Assembly: GCA_034440615.1 (NCBI GenBank)
Contig: JAOTOM010005178.1
Location: 1,549,001 to 1,613,000 of the forward strand
Length of the DNA: 64,000 bases
DNA from: Ashinkailepas kermadecensis
Taxonomy: Eukaryota > Arthropoda > Thecostraca > Neolepadidae
Direction of reading: 5' to 3'
Within the stretch, counting starts at the first letter, position 1. Each line of letters opens with the position of its first letter. This document shows positions 41,870-54,431 of the stretch, piece by piece. Both the position numbers and the translations under genes were made by a program. Under the pieces are notes generated by a model. The model did not search any database. It was not told the DNA's origin and saw nothing but the letters and a program-made list of their open reading frames with translations.

Positions 41870-43800
41870 GGGGCCCCGCCTCCGGTGCGGGGCTCAGTCT
41901 CCAGTGCGGGGCTCAGTCTCCAGTGCGGGGCTCAATCTACAGTGCGGGGCTCAGTCTCCAGTGCGGGGCTCAGTCTCCAGTGCGGGGCTCAGTCTCCAGT
42001 GCGGGGCTCAGTCTCCAGTGCGGGGCTCAATCTCCAGTGCTGGGCTCAGTCTCCAGTGCGGGCTTCACCTCCAGCGCGGGGCTCAGTCTCTGGTGCGGGG
42101 CTCAGTATCCAGCGTGGGGCTCAGTCTCCAGTGCGGGCTCCGCCTCCAGCGCGGGGCTCAGTCTCCAGTGCTGGGCTCAGTCTCCAGTGCGGGCTCCGCC
42201 TCCAGTGCGGGGTTCCGTCTCCAGTGCGGGGTTCCGTCTCCAGCTCGGTGCTCAGTCTCCAGTGCGGGGCTCCGCCTCCAGTGCGGGGTTCCGTCTCCAG
42301 TGCGGGGTTCCGCCTCCAGTGTGGGGCTCCGCCTCCAGTGCTGGGCTACACCTCCAGTGCGGGGTTCCGTCTCCAGTGCGGGGTTCAGTCTCCAGCGCGG
42401 GGCTCAGTCTCTCCAGTACGGGGTTCCGCCTCCAGTGTGGGGCTCCGCCTCCAGTGCGGGGCTACACCTCCAGTGCGGGGTTCCGTCTCCAGTGCGGGGT
42501 TCAGTCTCCAGTGCGGGGTTCCGTCTCCAGTACTGGGTTCCGCCTCCAGTGTGGGGCTCCGCCTCCAGTGCGGGGCTCCACCTCCAGTGCGGGGTTCCGT
42601 CTCCAGTGCGGGGTTCAGTCTCCAGCGCGGGGCTCAGTCTCCAGTGCGGGGTTCCGCCTCCAGTGTGGGGCTCCGCCTCCAGTGCGGGGCTCCACCTCCA
42701 GTGCGGGGTTCCGTCTCCAGTGCGGGGTTCAGTCTCCAGCGCGGGGCTCAGTCTCCAGTGCGGGGCTCCGCCTCCAGTGCGGGGCTCCACCTCCAGTGCG
42801 GGCTCCGCCTCCAGTGCGGGCTCCGCCTCCAGTGCGGGCTCCGCCTCCAGTGCGGGGTTCCGCCTCCAGTGCGGGGCTCAACCTCCAGTGCGGGGTTCCG
42901 TCTCTAGTGCGGGGTTCAGTCTCCAGCGCGGGGCTCAGTCTCCAGTGCGGGGCTCAATCTCCAGTGCGGGGCTCCGCCTCCAGGGCGGGGCTCCACCTCC
43001 AGTGCGGGCTCCGTCTCCAGTGCGGGCTCCGTCTCCAGTGCGGGCTCCGCCTCCAGTGCGGGGCTCCGCCTCCAGTGCGGGCTCCGCCTCCAGTGCGGGG
43101 CTCCGCCTCCAGCGCGGGGCTCAGTCTCCAGTGCGGGGCTCCGCCTCCAGTGCGGGGCTCCACCTCCAGTGCGGGCTCCGCCTCCAGTGCGGGCTCCGCC
43201 TCCAGTGCGGGGCTCCGCCTCCAGTGCGGGGCTCCGCCTCCAGTGCGGGGCTCCACCTCCAGTGCGGGGTTCCGTCTCTAGTGCGGGGTTCAGTCTCCAG
43301 CGCGGGGCTCAGTCTCCAGTGCGGGGCTCAGTCTCCAGTGCGGGGCTCAGTCTCCAGTGCGGGGCTCCGCCTCCAGTGCGGGGCTCCGCCTCCAGTGCGG
43401 GGCTCCACCTCCAGTGCGGGGCTCCGCCTCCAGTGCGGGCTCCGCCTCCAGTCCGGGCCCCGCCTCCAGTGCGGGTCCCGCCTCCAGTGCGGGGCTCCGC
43501 CTCTAGTGCGTGGTTCAACCTCCAGTGCGGGCTCCGCCTCCAGTGCGGGGCTCCGCCTCCAGTGCGGGGCTCCGCCTCCAGTACGGGCTCCGCCTCCAGT
43601 GCGGGGCTCCGCCTCCAGTGCGGGGCTCCGCCTCCAGTGCGGGGCTCAACCTCCAGTGCGGGCTCCGTCTCCAGTGCGGGCTCCGTCTCCAGTGCGGGGC
43701 TCCGCCTCCAGTGCGGGCTCCGCCTCCAGTACGGGCTCCGCCTCCAGTGCGGGGCTCCGCCTCCAGTGCGGGGCTCAGTCTCCAGTGCCGGGTTCAGCTG
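41870..43800. repeat. Large 19-20-bp minisatellite, about 100 copies
   Basis: Units are CTCCAGTGCGGGGCTCAGT and variants (GGGCTCCGC, GGGTTCCGT, GGGCTCCAC), with occasional 16-base units lacking GGG (CTCCAGTGCGGGCTCCGC). It begins about 85 bp after the 5' splice site of the I-BAR exon. The long Ser/Gly/Pro-rich frames on both strands, up to 810 codons, are by-products. Variant units are patchily ordered in higher-order blocks (for example the GTTCCGT-GTTCAGT-GCTCAGT succession near 42480, 42600, 42710 and 42900). Confidence 0.97.
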
Positions 43801-44778
43801 AAGCGGGCCGGCTGGCGGCTACCCTCGTGTGCGGGCGGCTCGTGGAGCGAGCCGTGCCGTCACACCGGCAACTGGTCTGCTGGTGGAGTTGCATCCGATC
43901 GCCAGTGATCGCGTGCAGCTGTGTTGGTGGGTATGGACATTGCCGGCTGGCGGCGGGAAACCCTCGCCGACTTCCACAGCCAGCTGTGCACTGAAAGGCA
44001 TCGACTCCGATGCATGCAGCCACTTTGCCCGTGCGTCGTTGTGGTTGCCATTGCCTGTTTGAGCTTTTGAGGAGTGGCGACCACTGGGAACGGTTGTATG
44101 ACGTCATCGAGGAGATAATCCAAATATGGCATCGCGGGCGAGGACGTTGCGATGATGAATGTCGGAGTGGGACGGCTCGAATCGGCGCTCGAGTCGGCGG
44201 CTGTCAATCTGTGCATCAGCCAGAGTATTGAGTTGTGCCTTTGCTCGATTGTAACTGAAACGTTCCCTGGTTCCCACATTACTTAATGTGTTGTGCTCTG
44301 GGAGTTGCTGTTGTGTTGCCTGATTGCATTAGAAGAAACAGTGATAATAGCTGGATGGTGTTTTGAAGTTGCGGTTTTTCTGATCTTGTCAACAGCAGAG
44401 GTGGTCGATTTCCTCGGTGTCTGAGTGGGAATATGCTCGTTTGTCCTCGTTTAGCGTTTATTGTTTATCCATAGCGTTTGATGTTTAGTGTTTTCCCTGT
44501 CTGGCTGACATTGCTGTCTCTCCAGTTGGCCTCCAATTGGCGGTGGCGCGTTCCCGTCTGCCTACAACCGAGTGGAATGTTTATTGCGTGCGAGGGAGGG
44601 CGAGGAGTGACAGGTACGCTCTCCCGGTGAAGACGGATGGCCGGTCGGGTGTCCGAGTACCAGCGCGAGCGCCGGCCGGCGTGCGCCGCCTGGCCGCTGC
44701 AGTTTACGCGCGCCACACCGCCGCCGCCGCCGCGTTTGCGCGCAGCGCGATCGGCCACTTGGCGCGGCCCAGCCGGCG
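43801..44778. other. Intron or downstream sequence, no gene seen
   Basis: Unique sequence. TGACGTCA at 44099. No I-BAR exon recognised. Confidence 0.45.
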
Positions 44779-44779
44779 C

Positions 44780-44905
44780 ACGGGTGCGGGCACGGGTATG
44801 GGTACGGGTATAGGTACGGGTATGGGTACGGGTACGGGTACGGGTACGGGTACGGGTATGGGTACGGGTGCGGGCACGGGCACGGGCACAGGTACGGGTA
44901 TGACC
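44780..44905. repeat. (GGTACG)n hexamer microsatellite
   Basis: GGTACG/GGTATG/GGCACG hexamers, about 20 units. Confidence 0.96.
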
Positions 44906-44997
44906 AGTGGGCCGGCGCGGCCGACGATGGCGCGGCGGCCAGCCATCGCCGATTGATCGTGGTGGTTAGTTGGTGGGCGGCCGTGCCGGACCAGCCG

Positions 44998-45215
44998 CCG
45001 GCAGGTACATTACCCGGAGCAGTCGGACCGGACGCTGTCGCCCGGGCGGGGCCGACGTCCACCCACCCACCCCACCTACGCCCCCGCTGCTACCAGTCAC
45101 TGCTACGACGTCACCAGGTACATTACCCGGGTCAGCTAGACCGGGCGCTGTGGCTCGGACGGGGCCGACGTCTCCCCCCGCCCACCCACCTACGCCCCCG
45201 CTGCTACCAATCACC
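44998..45215. repeat. ~115-bp duplication, two copies
   Basis: GGTACATTACCCGG occurs at 45004 and 45118. Both are followed by GGGGCCGACGTC, a CCCACC run and CTACGCCCCCGCTGCTACCA. Confidence 0.9.
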
Positions 45216-46245
45216 GCTGCGGCGGTATCAGCATCATTGCGTCGTTACCGCTATCAGCTGTGTGGGCTGGTCTGTGGATCGTCGGCCGCGGGAAAACAGA
45301 CGCGCCTCTCGGCCGCCACTGTGGCCACGACTGAACAGAGGAAAAGGCGGCTACGTGCTAGCTTTTCATCATTCGGAATACTACGGTACAGATAATATTA
45401 TTCCCTTGTTTTCTCTGTCGAAATGCTACAGCAGGATGCAAATTTCAGCCAGAACAAACCGATTACAGGGAAAAAATCGAAACGCGAAATTTCGAATCGA
45501 AAAATATCGAATGCAAAGAATCCAAAGACACACTATCGAATTCGCAAAATGTCGAATCTCAAATGATCGAATGCAGGATTATCGAATGACAACGCTGCAC
45601 AGCAACACCATCCAGTCTTGCCCTCATTCACCCCTTTCCAACCGTGCCTATTTGCTTGTCCATCTGATTCTCACTGCATTCATTTCCTCCTCTCCTTAGC
45701 TCCTCTTCCATTGCCTGTTTCCTTCTTCCCGTGTCCTATCTTTATTTTTCCTCCGTCCACTCATCTCCTCTGAGATTGAATGGCAATGCCCCCAACTCGG
45801 AACGAAGTTCCGCAGTAAAATTGTCGTCTCAAAAGTTAGCAGTGGAATCTGATCAAGGAGATGAAATTTTAGACTTATCAAGTTAAATAACAACATTAAC
45901 CTGGAACGCGTTCCACGTGGCCACCCCCTTGAGCCGGTGCTTGATGCCAGTCCAGCAGGCAGGCTTCTCTTTTCCAACATGCACTCCCGTGCACGCCCGT
46001 GGAGTCGTTCGAGCATAGCTGCTGCTCCCGCATCCGCAGTGACTGTCAGCCCTACGAAAAACATGAGCATGACAACAACATCCATCCGATTCTTTTTATC
46101 CCTTTATTTTATTCATTAGCCGGTGTATTCTGAGACCGCTTTTCAGCCACCACTAAGCCACGTGTGCCGGGTCTGCGCCTGGCCGCGTCCGCAGAGCGAA
46201 GTTGTGCGTCATGCCGCGCACAGTGCTGGACACCGACCTGGCCGT
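45216..46245. other. Gene-free; TCGAA-rich patch
   Basis: 45465-45595 repeats short ATCGAA/TCGAAT phrases about ten times at 9-20-bp spacing. 45650-45780 is T/C-rich on + . No exon was recognised. Confidence 0.5.
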
Positions 46246-46246
46246 C

Positions 46247-47012
46247 ACGACATCGTCACGTCAGCCGCAGGAGACGCTCAGTGACGACCTGACCGTCACG
46301 TCAGCTGCAGGAGACGCTCAGTGACGACCTGACCGTCACGTCAGCCGCAGGAGACGCTCAGTGACGACCTGACCGTCACGTCAGCTGCAGGAGACGCTCA
46401 GTGACGACCTGACCGTCACGTCAGCTGCAGGAGACGCTCAGTGACGACCTGACCGTCACGTCAGCTGCAGGAGACGCTCAGTGACGACCTGACCGTCACG
46501 TCAGCTGCAGGAGACGCTCAGTGACGACCTGACCGTCACGTCAGCTGCAGGAGACGCTCAGTGACGACCTGACCGTCACGTCAGCTGCAGGAGACGCTCA
46601 GTGACGACCTGACCGTCACGTCAGCTGCAGGAGACGCTCAGTGACGACCTGACCGTCACGTCAGCTGCAGGAGACGCTCAGTGACGACCTGACCGTCACG
46701 TCAGCTGCAGGAGACGCTCAGTGACGACCTGACCGTCACGTCAGCTGCAGGAGACGCTCAGTGACGACCTGACCGTCACGTCAGCTGCAGGAGACGCTCA
46801 GTGACGACCTGACCGTCACGTCAGCTGCAGGAGACGCTCAGTGACGACCTGACCGTCACGTCAGCTGCAGGAGACGCTCAGTGACGACCTGACCGTCACG
46901 TCAGCTGCAGGAGACGCTCAGTGACGACCTGACCGTCACGTCAGCTGCAGGAGACGCTCAGTGACGACCTGACCGGTCACGTCAGCTGAAGGAGACGCTC
47001 AGTGACGAGCTG
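46247..47012. repeat. 40-bp minisatellite, about 19 nearly identical copies
   Basis: Units are CGACCTGACCGTCACGTCAG plus CTGCAGGAGACGCTCAGTGA. Only the outermost copies vary (CAGCCGCAG at 46261 and 46351; an extra G and CTGAAGG at the right end). There is no spacer, so it is not a CRISPR. Confidence 0.98.
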
Positions 47013-47034
47013 TCAACGCCGCCAATGGCTTTCG

Positions 47035-49140
<2,106 letters not shown>

Positions 49141-49351
49141 AGTGCAGGGGTGGTCGCATGCCACCCTCAAGGCGAAACGGCGATGCCGGCCTTCAGTGCT
49201 GGTGGCGGTGCGTCCTAGATCTGCCGGGGTTTTGTTCAGCTGTGACTAGTCCAACAGCGGCTTCCACCTGCCGCCAACCCGCCGTCCCAGGTGCCCTGCC
49301 GACCTCGAAGTGGCCGGCTGGCGGCAGCACGTCCTGCGGTGGCGGGGCGAC

Positions 49352-49475
49352 GGCGACTTGGAAGCCGACCGCAGCGTCGGTGGCGACTCGGAAGCCGACC
49401 GCAGCGTCGGCGGCGACTTGGAAGCCGACCACAGCGTCGACGGCGACTTGGAAGCCGATCGCAGCGTCGTGGGCC
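49352..49475. repeat. 30-bp tandem repeat, 4 copies
   Basis: GGCGACTTGGAAGCCGACCG recurs at 30-bp spacing from 49352. Readable in three frames on each strand; no protein is inferred. Confidence 0.93.
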
Positions 49476-50405
49476 GCGGCGACGAGGAAAGACTGAGCAG
49501 GACGGAGCCGCGCCTGGAAATGCCATGTCACGGCTCATGCGCTTGTTTGAGTGCCGAAAACGGCGAGCATGTTCGGACAAAACGGCTCGAACACAACTTG
49601 CTAAGGACAAAAAGTATTGCTGTAGCAGCAGTTTTGTGTGGAGGATTTTTGTTGCATTTTTAAAGGTATTGCGATAAATATTTTACGATTTGATGTTTTT
49701 GCTTTGAATAATTGGGGCTCGATATTTTGATTTCGATATTTCACTTTTGATGTTTATCCACTCGATAGTTTGCGCTTCGATAATGTGTGCAAAACTCGAA
49801 CAAACCACATTATTTTCCCCACAAAGACCCCAGCTCCAAGAAATGCATCCTCATTTCAAATTCGTTATATTGGTTCGAACGTAATAGGTATACTGGTATG
49901 GTCGGTATATTGGTACTTACGTGTATTGGTACGCAGGTACTAAACTCCCACGACACCGTACTATGTGGTTTGGCAGGAGTGCTCAAGTTTCAGTGCACCG
50001 CCCAATATTGTATATAATATCAATGTTTATTTGCACCTCAGGTTTTCGGCCATTCTGTGCTGCGTGTTCACTACTTTGACTACTGCAAGGTGCTCTTTTC
50101 CTTGCTCTGCTACATGTCCAAATGTGTTTCCCGTCTTGAATGTTTTCAACCGAGACAAATATATTCTAGCCTCCAAGAGGTGAAGGAAATTTATGAGCGT
50201 AGCTGCACGCGAACAGAAGAAGCTTCAGATAAAACTATGCATCCAAGTTTCAGTGAGTGCTGGCTCTGAAGGCTTTACACATCGGAGATGGATTGTTTCC
50301 GGTGAATATTTCATGCTCAGTCTAAGCTACTGTTAGGTGGTCTGAATGGATTCCGGGACTGATAGCCGTGCGACTGCGGCTATTGCTGCGATTGTAACTT
50401 TGAAG
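49476..50405. other. Gene-free stretch; TCGAT-rich patch
   Basis: 49670-49790 has repeated CGATATTT/TCGATA phrases, like the 45465-45595 patch but on the opposite strand. Frames at 49965-50269 have no recognised domain. Confidence 0.5.
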
Positions 50406-50407
50406 CT

Positions 50408-52912
50408 GTGATTGTGACTGGCTGTGACTGTGACTGTGACTGTGAATGTGAATGTGAATGTGGATGTGGATGTGGATGTGGATGTGGATGTGGATGTGGA
50501 TGTGGATGTGGATGTGGATGTGGATGTGGATGTGGATGTGGATGTGGCTGTGGCTGTAACTCTGGCTGTGACTGTGACTGTGGCTGTGGCTGTGGCTGTG
50601 GCTGTGACTGTGACTGTGGATGTGGATGTGACTGTGCTGTAACTGTGACTGTGACTGTTACTGTTACTGTGACTGTGACTGTGACTGTGACTGTGACTGT
50701 GACTGTTACTGTGACTGTGGCTGTGGCTGTGGCTGTGGCTGTGACTGTGGCTGTGGCTGTGGCTGTGGCTGTGACTGTGGCTGTGGCTGTGGCTGTGGCT
50801 GTGACTGTGACTGTGACTGTGGCTGTGGCTGTGGCTGCGGCTGCGACTGCGACTGTGGCTGTGGCTGTGGCTGTGGCTGTGGCTGTGGCTGTGGCTGTGG
50901 CTGTGGCTGTGGCTGTGGCTGTGGCTGTGGCTGTGGCTGTGGCTGTGGCTGGACTGTGGCTATACCTGTGACTGATCGTGGCTGTGGCTGGGGCTGAGGC
51001 TGTGGCTGTGGCTGTGGCCGTGGCTGTGCTGTGGCTGTGGCTGTCGCTGGACTGTGGCTATACCTGTGACTGATCGTGACTGTGGCTGGGGCTGAGGCTG
51101 AGGCTGTGGCTGTGGCTGTGGCTGTGGCTGTGGCTGTGGCTGTGGCTGTGGCTGTGGCTGTGGCTGTGGCTGTGGCTGTGGCTGTGGCTGTGGCTGTGGC
51201 TGTGGCTGGGGCTGGGGCTGGGGCTGTGGCTGGGGCTGGGGCTGGGGCTGTGGCTGTGGCTGTGGCTGGACTGTGGCTATACCTGTGACTGATCGTGACT
51301 GTGGCTGGGGCTGAGGCTGTGGCTGTGGCTGTGGCTGTGGCTGTGGCTGTGGCTGTGGCTGTGGCTGTGGCTGTGGCTGGGGCTGGGGCTGGGGCTGGGG
51401 CTGGGGCTGGGGCTGGGGCTGGGGCTGGGGCTGTGGCTGTGGCTGGACTGTGGCTATACCTGTGACTGATCGTGACTGTGGCTGGGGCTGAGGCTGTGGC
51501 TGTGGCTGTGGCTGTGGCTGTGACTGTAGATGTGGATGTGACTGTGCTGTAACTGTGACTGTGACTGTGACTGTGGCTGTGGCTGTGGCTGTGGCTGTGG
51601 CTGTGGCTGTGGCTGTGGCTGTGGCTGCGGCTGCGACTGCGACTGTGGCTGTGGCTGTGGCTGTGGCTGTGGCTGTGGCTGTGGCTGTGGCTGTGGCTGT
51701 GGCTGTGGCTGTGGCTGTGGCTGTGGCTGTGGCTGTGGCTGTGGCTGGACTGTGGCTATACCTGTGACTGATCGTGGCTGTGGCTGGGGCTGAGGCTGTG
51801 GCTGTGGCTGTGGCCGTGGCTGTGCTGTGGCTGTGGCTGTCGCTGGACTGTGGCTATACCTGTGACTGATCGTGACTGTGGCTGGGGCTGAGGCTGAGGC
51901 TGTGGCTGTGGCTGTGGCTGTGGCTGTGGCTGTGGCTGTGGCTGTGGCTGTGGCTGTGGCTGTGGCTGTGGCTGTGGCTGTGGCTGTGGCTGGGGCTGGG
52001 GCTGGGGCTGGGGCTGGGGCTGTGGCTGTGGCTGTGGCTGGACTGTGGCTATACCTGTGACTGATCGTGACTGTGGCTGGGGCTGAGGCTGTGGCTGTGG
52101 CTGTGGCTGTGGCTGTGGCTGTGGCTGTGGCTGTGGCTGTGGCTGTGGCTGGGGCTGGGGCTGGGGCTGGGGCTGGGGCTGGGGCTGGGGCTGGGGCTGG
52201 GGCTGTGGCTGTGGCTGGACTGTGGCTATACCTGTGACTGATCGTGACTGTGGCTGGGGCTGAGGCTGTGGCTGTGGCTGTGGCTGTGGCTGTGGCTGTG
52301 GCTGTCGCTGGACTGTGGCTATACCTGTGACTGATCGTGACTGTGGCTGGGGCTGAGGCTGTGGCTGTGGCTGTGGCTGTGACTGTGCTGTAACTGTGAC
52401 TGTGGCTGTGGCTGTGGCTGCGACTGTGGCTGTGGCTGTGGCTGTGGCTGTGGCTGTGGCTGTGGCTGTGGCTGTGGCTGTGGCTGTGGCTGTGGCTGTG
52501 GCTGGACTGTGGCTATGCCTGTGACTGATCGTGACTGTGGCTGGGGCTGAGGCTGTGGCTGTGGATGTGGATGTGGCTGTGGCTGTGGCTGTGGCTGTGG
52601 CTGTGGCTGTGGCTGTGGCTGTGGCTGTGGCTGTGGCTGTGGCTGTGGCTGTGGCTGTGGCTGTGGCTGTGACTGTGACTGTGACTGTGGCTGTGGCTGT
52701 GGCTGTGGCTGGGGCTGGGGCTGAGGCTGTGGCTGTGGATGTGGCTGTGACTGTGACTGTGGCTGTGGCTGTGGCTGTGGCTGTGGCTGTGGCTGTGGCT
52801 GTGGCTGTGGCTGTGGCTGTGGCTGTGGCTGTGGCTGTGGCTGTCGCTGGACTGTGGCTATACCTGTGACTGATCGTGACTGTGGCTGGGGCTGAGGCTG
52901 TGCCTTTCTCGG
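50408..52912. repeat. TGTGGC/TGTGAC-type satellite with higher-order structure, 2.5 kb
   Basis: Hexamers TGTGGC, TGTGAC, TGTGGA and GGGGCT fill the array. A non-repetitive marker GGCTATACCTGTGACTGATC occurs eleven times (TATA at about 50961, 51059, 51279, 51456, 51757, 51856, 52050, 52227, 52319, 52859; one variant TATG at 52514). Marker spacings repeat with about a 770-800-base offset. Ala-Val and Cys-Gly frames are by-products. Confidence 0.97.
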
Positions 52913-54431
52913 TGTAGCTCCAGCCTTTAAATAACGAGCGATGTCACATAAACTGCCGATGTGACGACATATGTATCGGCTTATATTATTAGGTTAATAA
53001 ATATGGCGTCGACTCTTTCCATTAGTCTCTCGTGTCTGAAGTTTTAGTCGACCGATCTCTACAGCGACGACATAATGGGAAGCCAAAAGTTCGAATAGTG
53101 TCGTTCGTTTTCAAGCATGCCACAGGCAAGGCACACTTGCCGTTGGTCGGAATTGGGCAATCTGCAGCATAATAGACCTTCCGAGTTTAAGAACTTACAA
53201 AAGACGGGATTTACCAGTCGCCCAAGTGCCTTCCCTTCTGGAAGTGGTCCTTCCGAGTGGGTCGTCTGCAGCAAAGCGACGTGTTATGTCGCCGCTCGCT
53301 GACGGGCTCTGCAGGCTATCAATCCGCTCTGGGTCGGATGTCTCCCGAGCCGGCACACGTGGTGGCGGCGGCGGCTGCCGCAGTTCTCACTAGCTGCAGC
53401 GGTAGTCGCGCCCGCTGCTATCTGACCCCTGTCAGGCCGCAGGGGCGTGGCTCGCCGGGCTGGCCGACGTCGTGTGGGATACCCGAGACGTGCCGGTCGA
53501 GTCGGCGACACGGCTGGCCACTGCACAATGTGATAACTCAAGGGAAAAACTGGCCAGAAATGCATTTATCGACCATTTTTTTATGCCATATTCGTGGCGC
53601 CATGGCATCAGCAAATGCTTGTTGTACACCAGGTCACAGTTTTTATGACAATTTTCATAAAATGTAATGTAGTAACAAGTCCATGGACATGGACAACATT
53701 ACGTGTGGAAAAAAACGATGCACGCGTGCACAAATGTTGTCGGAGTTTGACGACTGATAAAGGTAAGATGCATTCTAAAAACCTGGACAAGTGAGGTATG
53801 AGATAGCTGAGAACATTCTCAATGTGATAAGCAATTCAAAAAGGCATAGAACGATCCACAATATTCTATTTTTGATTAAAAAATAAGTCATTACAACAGT
53901 CGTTAAATTGTTAGTACCTCCAAGTTCGATTAAGGTTAAAAAAAACGCACAACAGCGCACAACCAGAGACCAATCCCAATGAAATCAGCGATCCTTTAAC
54001 TATATGTACCGTAAGTTTCAGCTGCGCCTAACTGCTCTAACACCGGTAGTGATCAATTGTATCCCGGCAGGTCGCGGTGCGATGCGGTGGCCGGCACGGA
54101 GAAGCCCCAGTCGGACGCCGCGACGCGCCGGCTGGCGGGGTGTTTTGACCGGGTGCCTGATCCAGCGATCGCTGTGCAAAAAATTCCCCTAACTGACGAG
54201 GCGACTAAGTCGAGATAGGTCGCGTAGAGCGTTTCCCATGGCAGGGGAGCTGTCCTTGCCTGTTATGGTCTGGTCAGTGTGGTTGGATTTTGCGTACAGT
54301 GAAAATGGAGGTGCTTGTCAGCTGAGAGGAACTAGGACTTGTTACTTGTACTGGACTTGTTAACCAGTGCAAAAACGTTTGGGCGTGGAAACTATTGTGC
54401 TCATGTATTTACTTATAGTTTGCAGTTGGTT
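52913..54431. other. Gene-free stretch
   Basis: Unique sequence. A minus-strand frame at 53059-53274 contains CLACGMLENERH, faintly like the Cys-His tail of non-LTR retrotransposons, but is too short to name. 53320-53520 is GC-rich. Confidence 0.4.

Noticed and set aside
41562..43994. 810-codon + strand frame rich in Ser, Gly and Pro
   Set aside because: It is produced by the 19-20-bp array. Several frames on both strands are open over the same DNA, and the start overlaps the I-BAR exon in another frame.
46247..47012. CRISPR-like regular repeats
   Set aside because: Units are contiguous with no unique spacers, and the window is eukaryotic.
53059..53274. Non-LTR retrotransposon tail on the minus strand
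   Set aside because: Only CLACGMLENERH is suggestive. No reverse transcriptase or endonuclease sequence is nearby.
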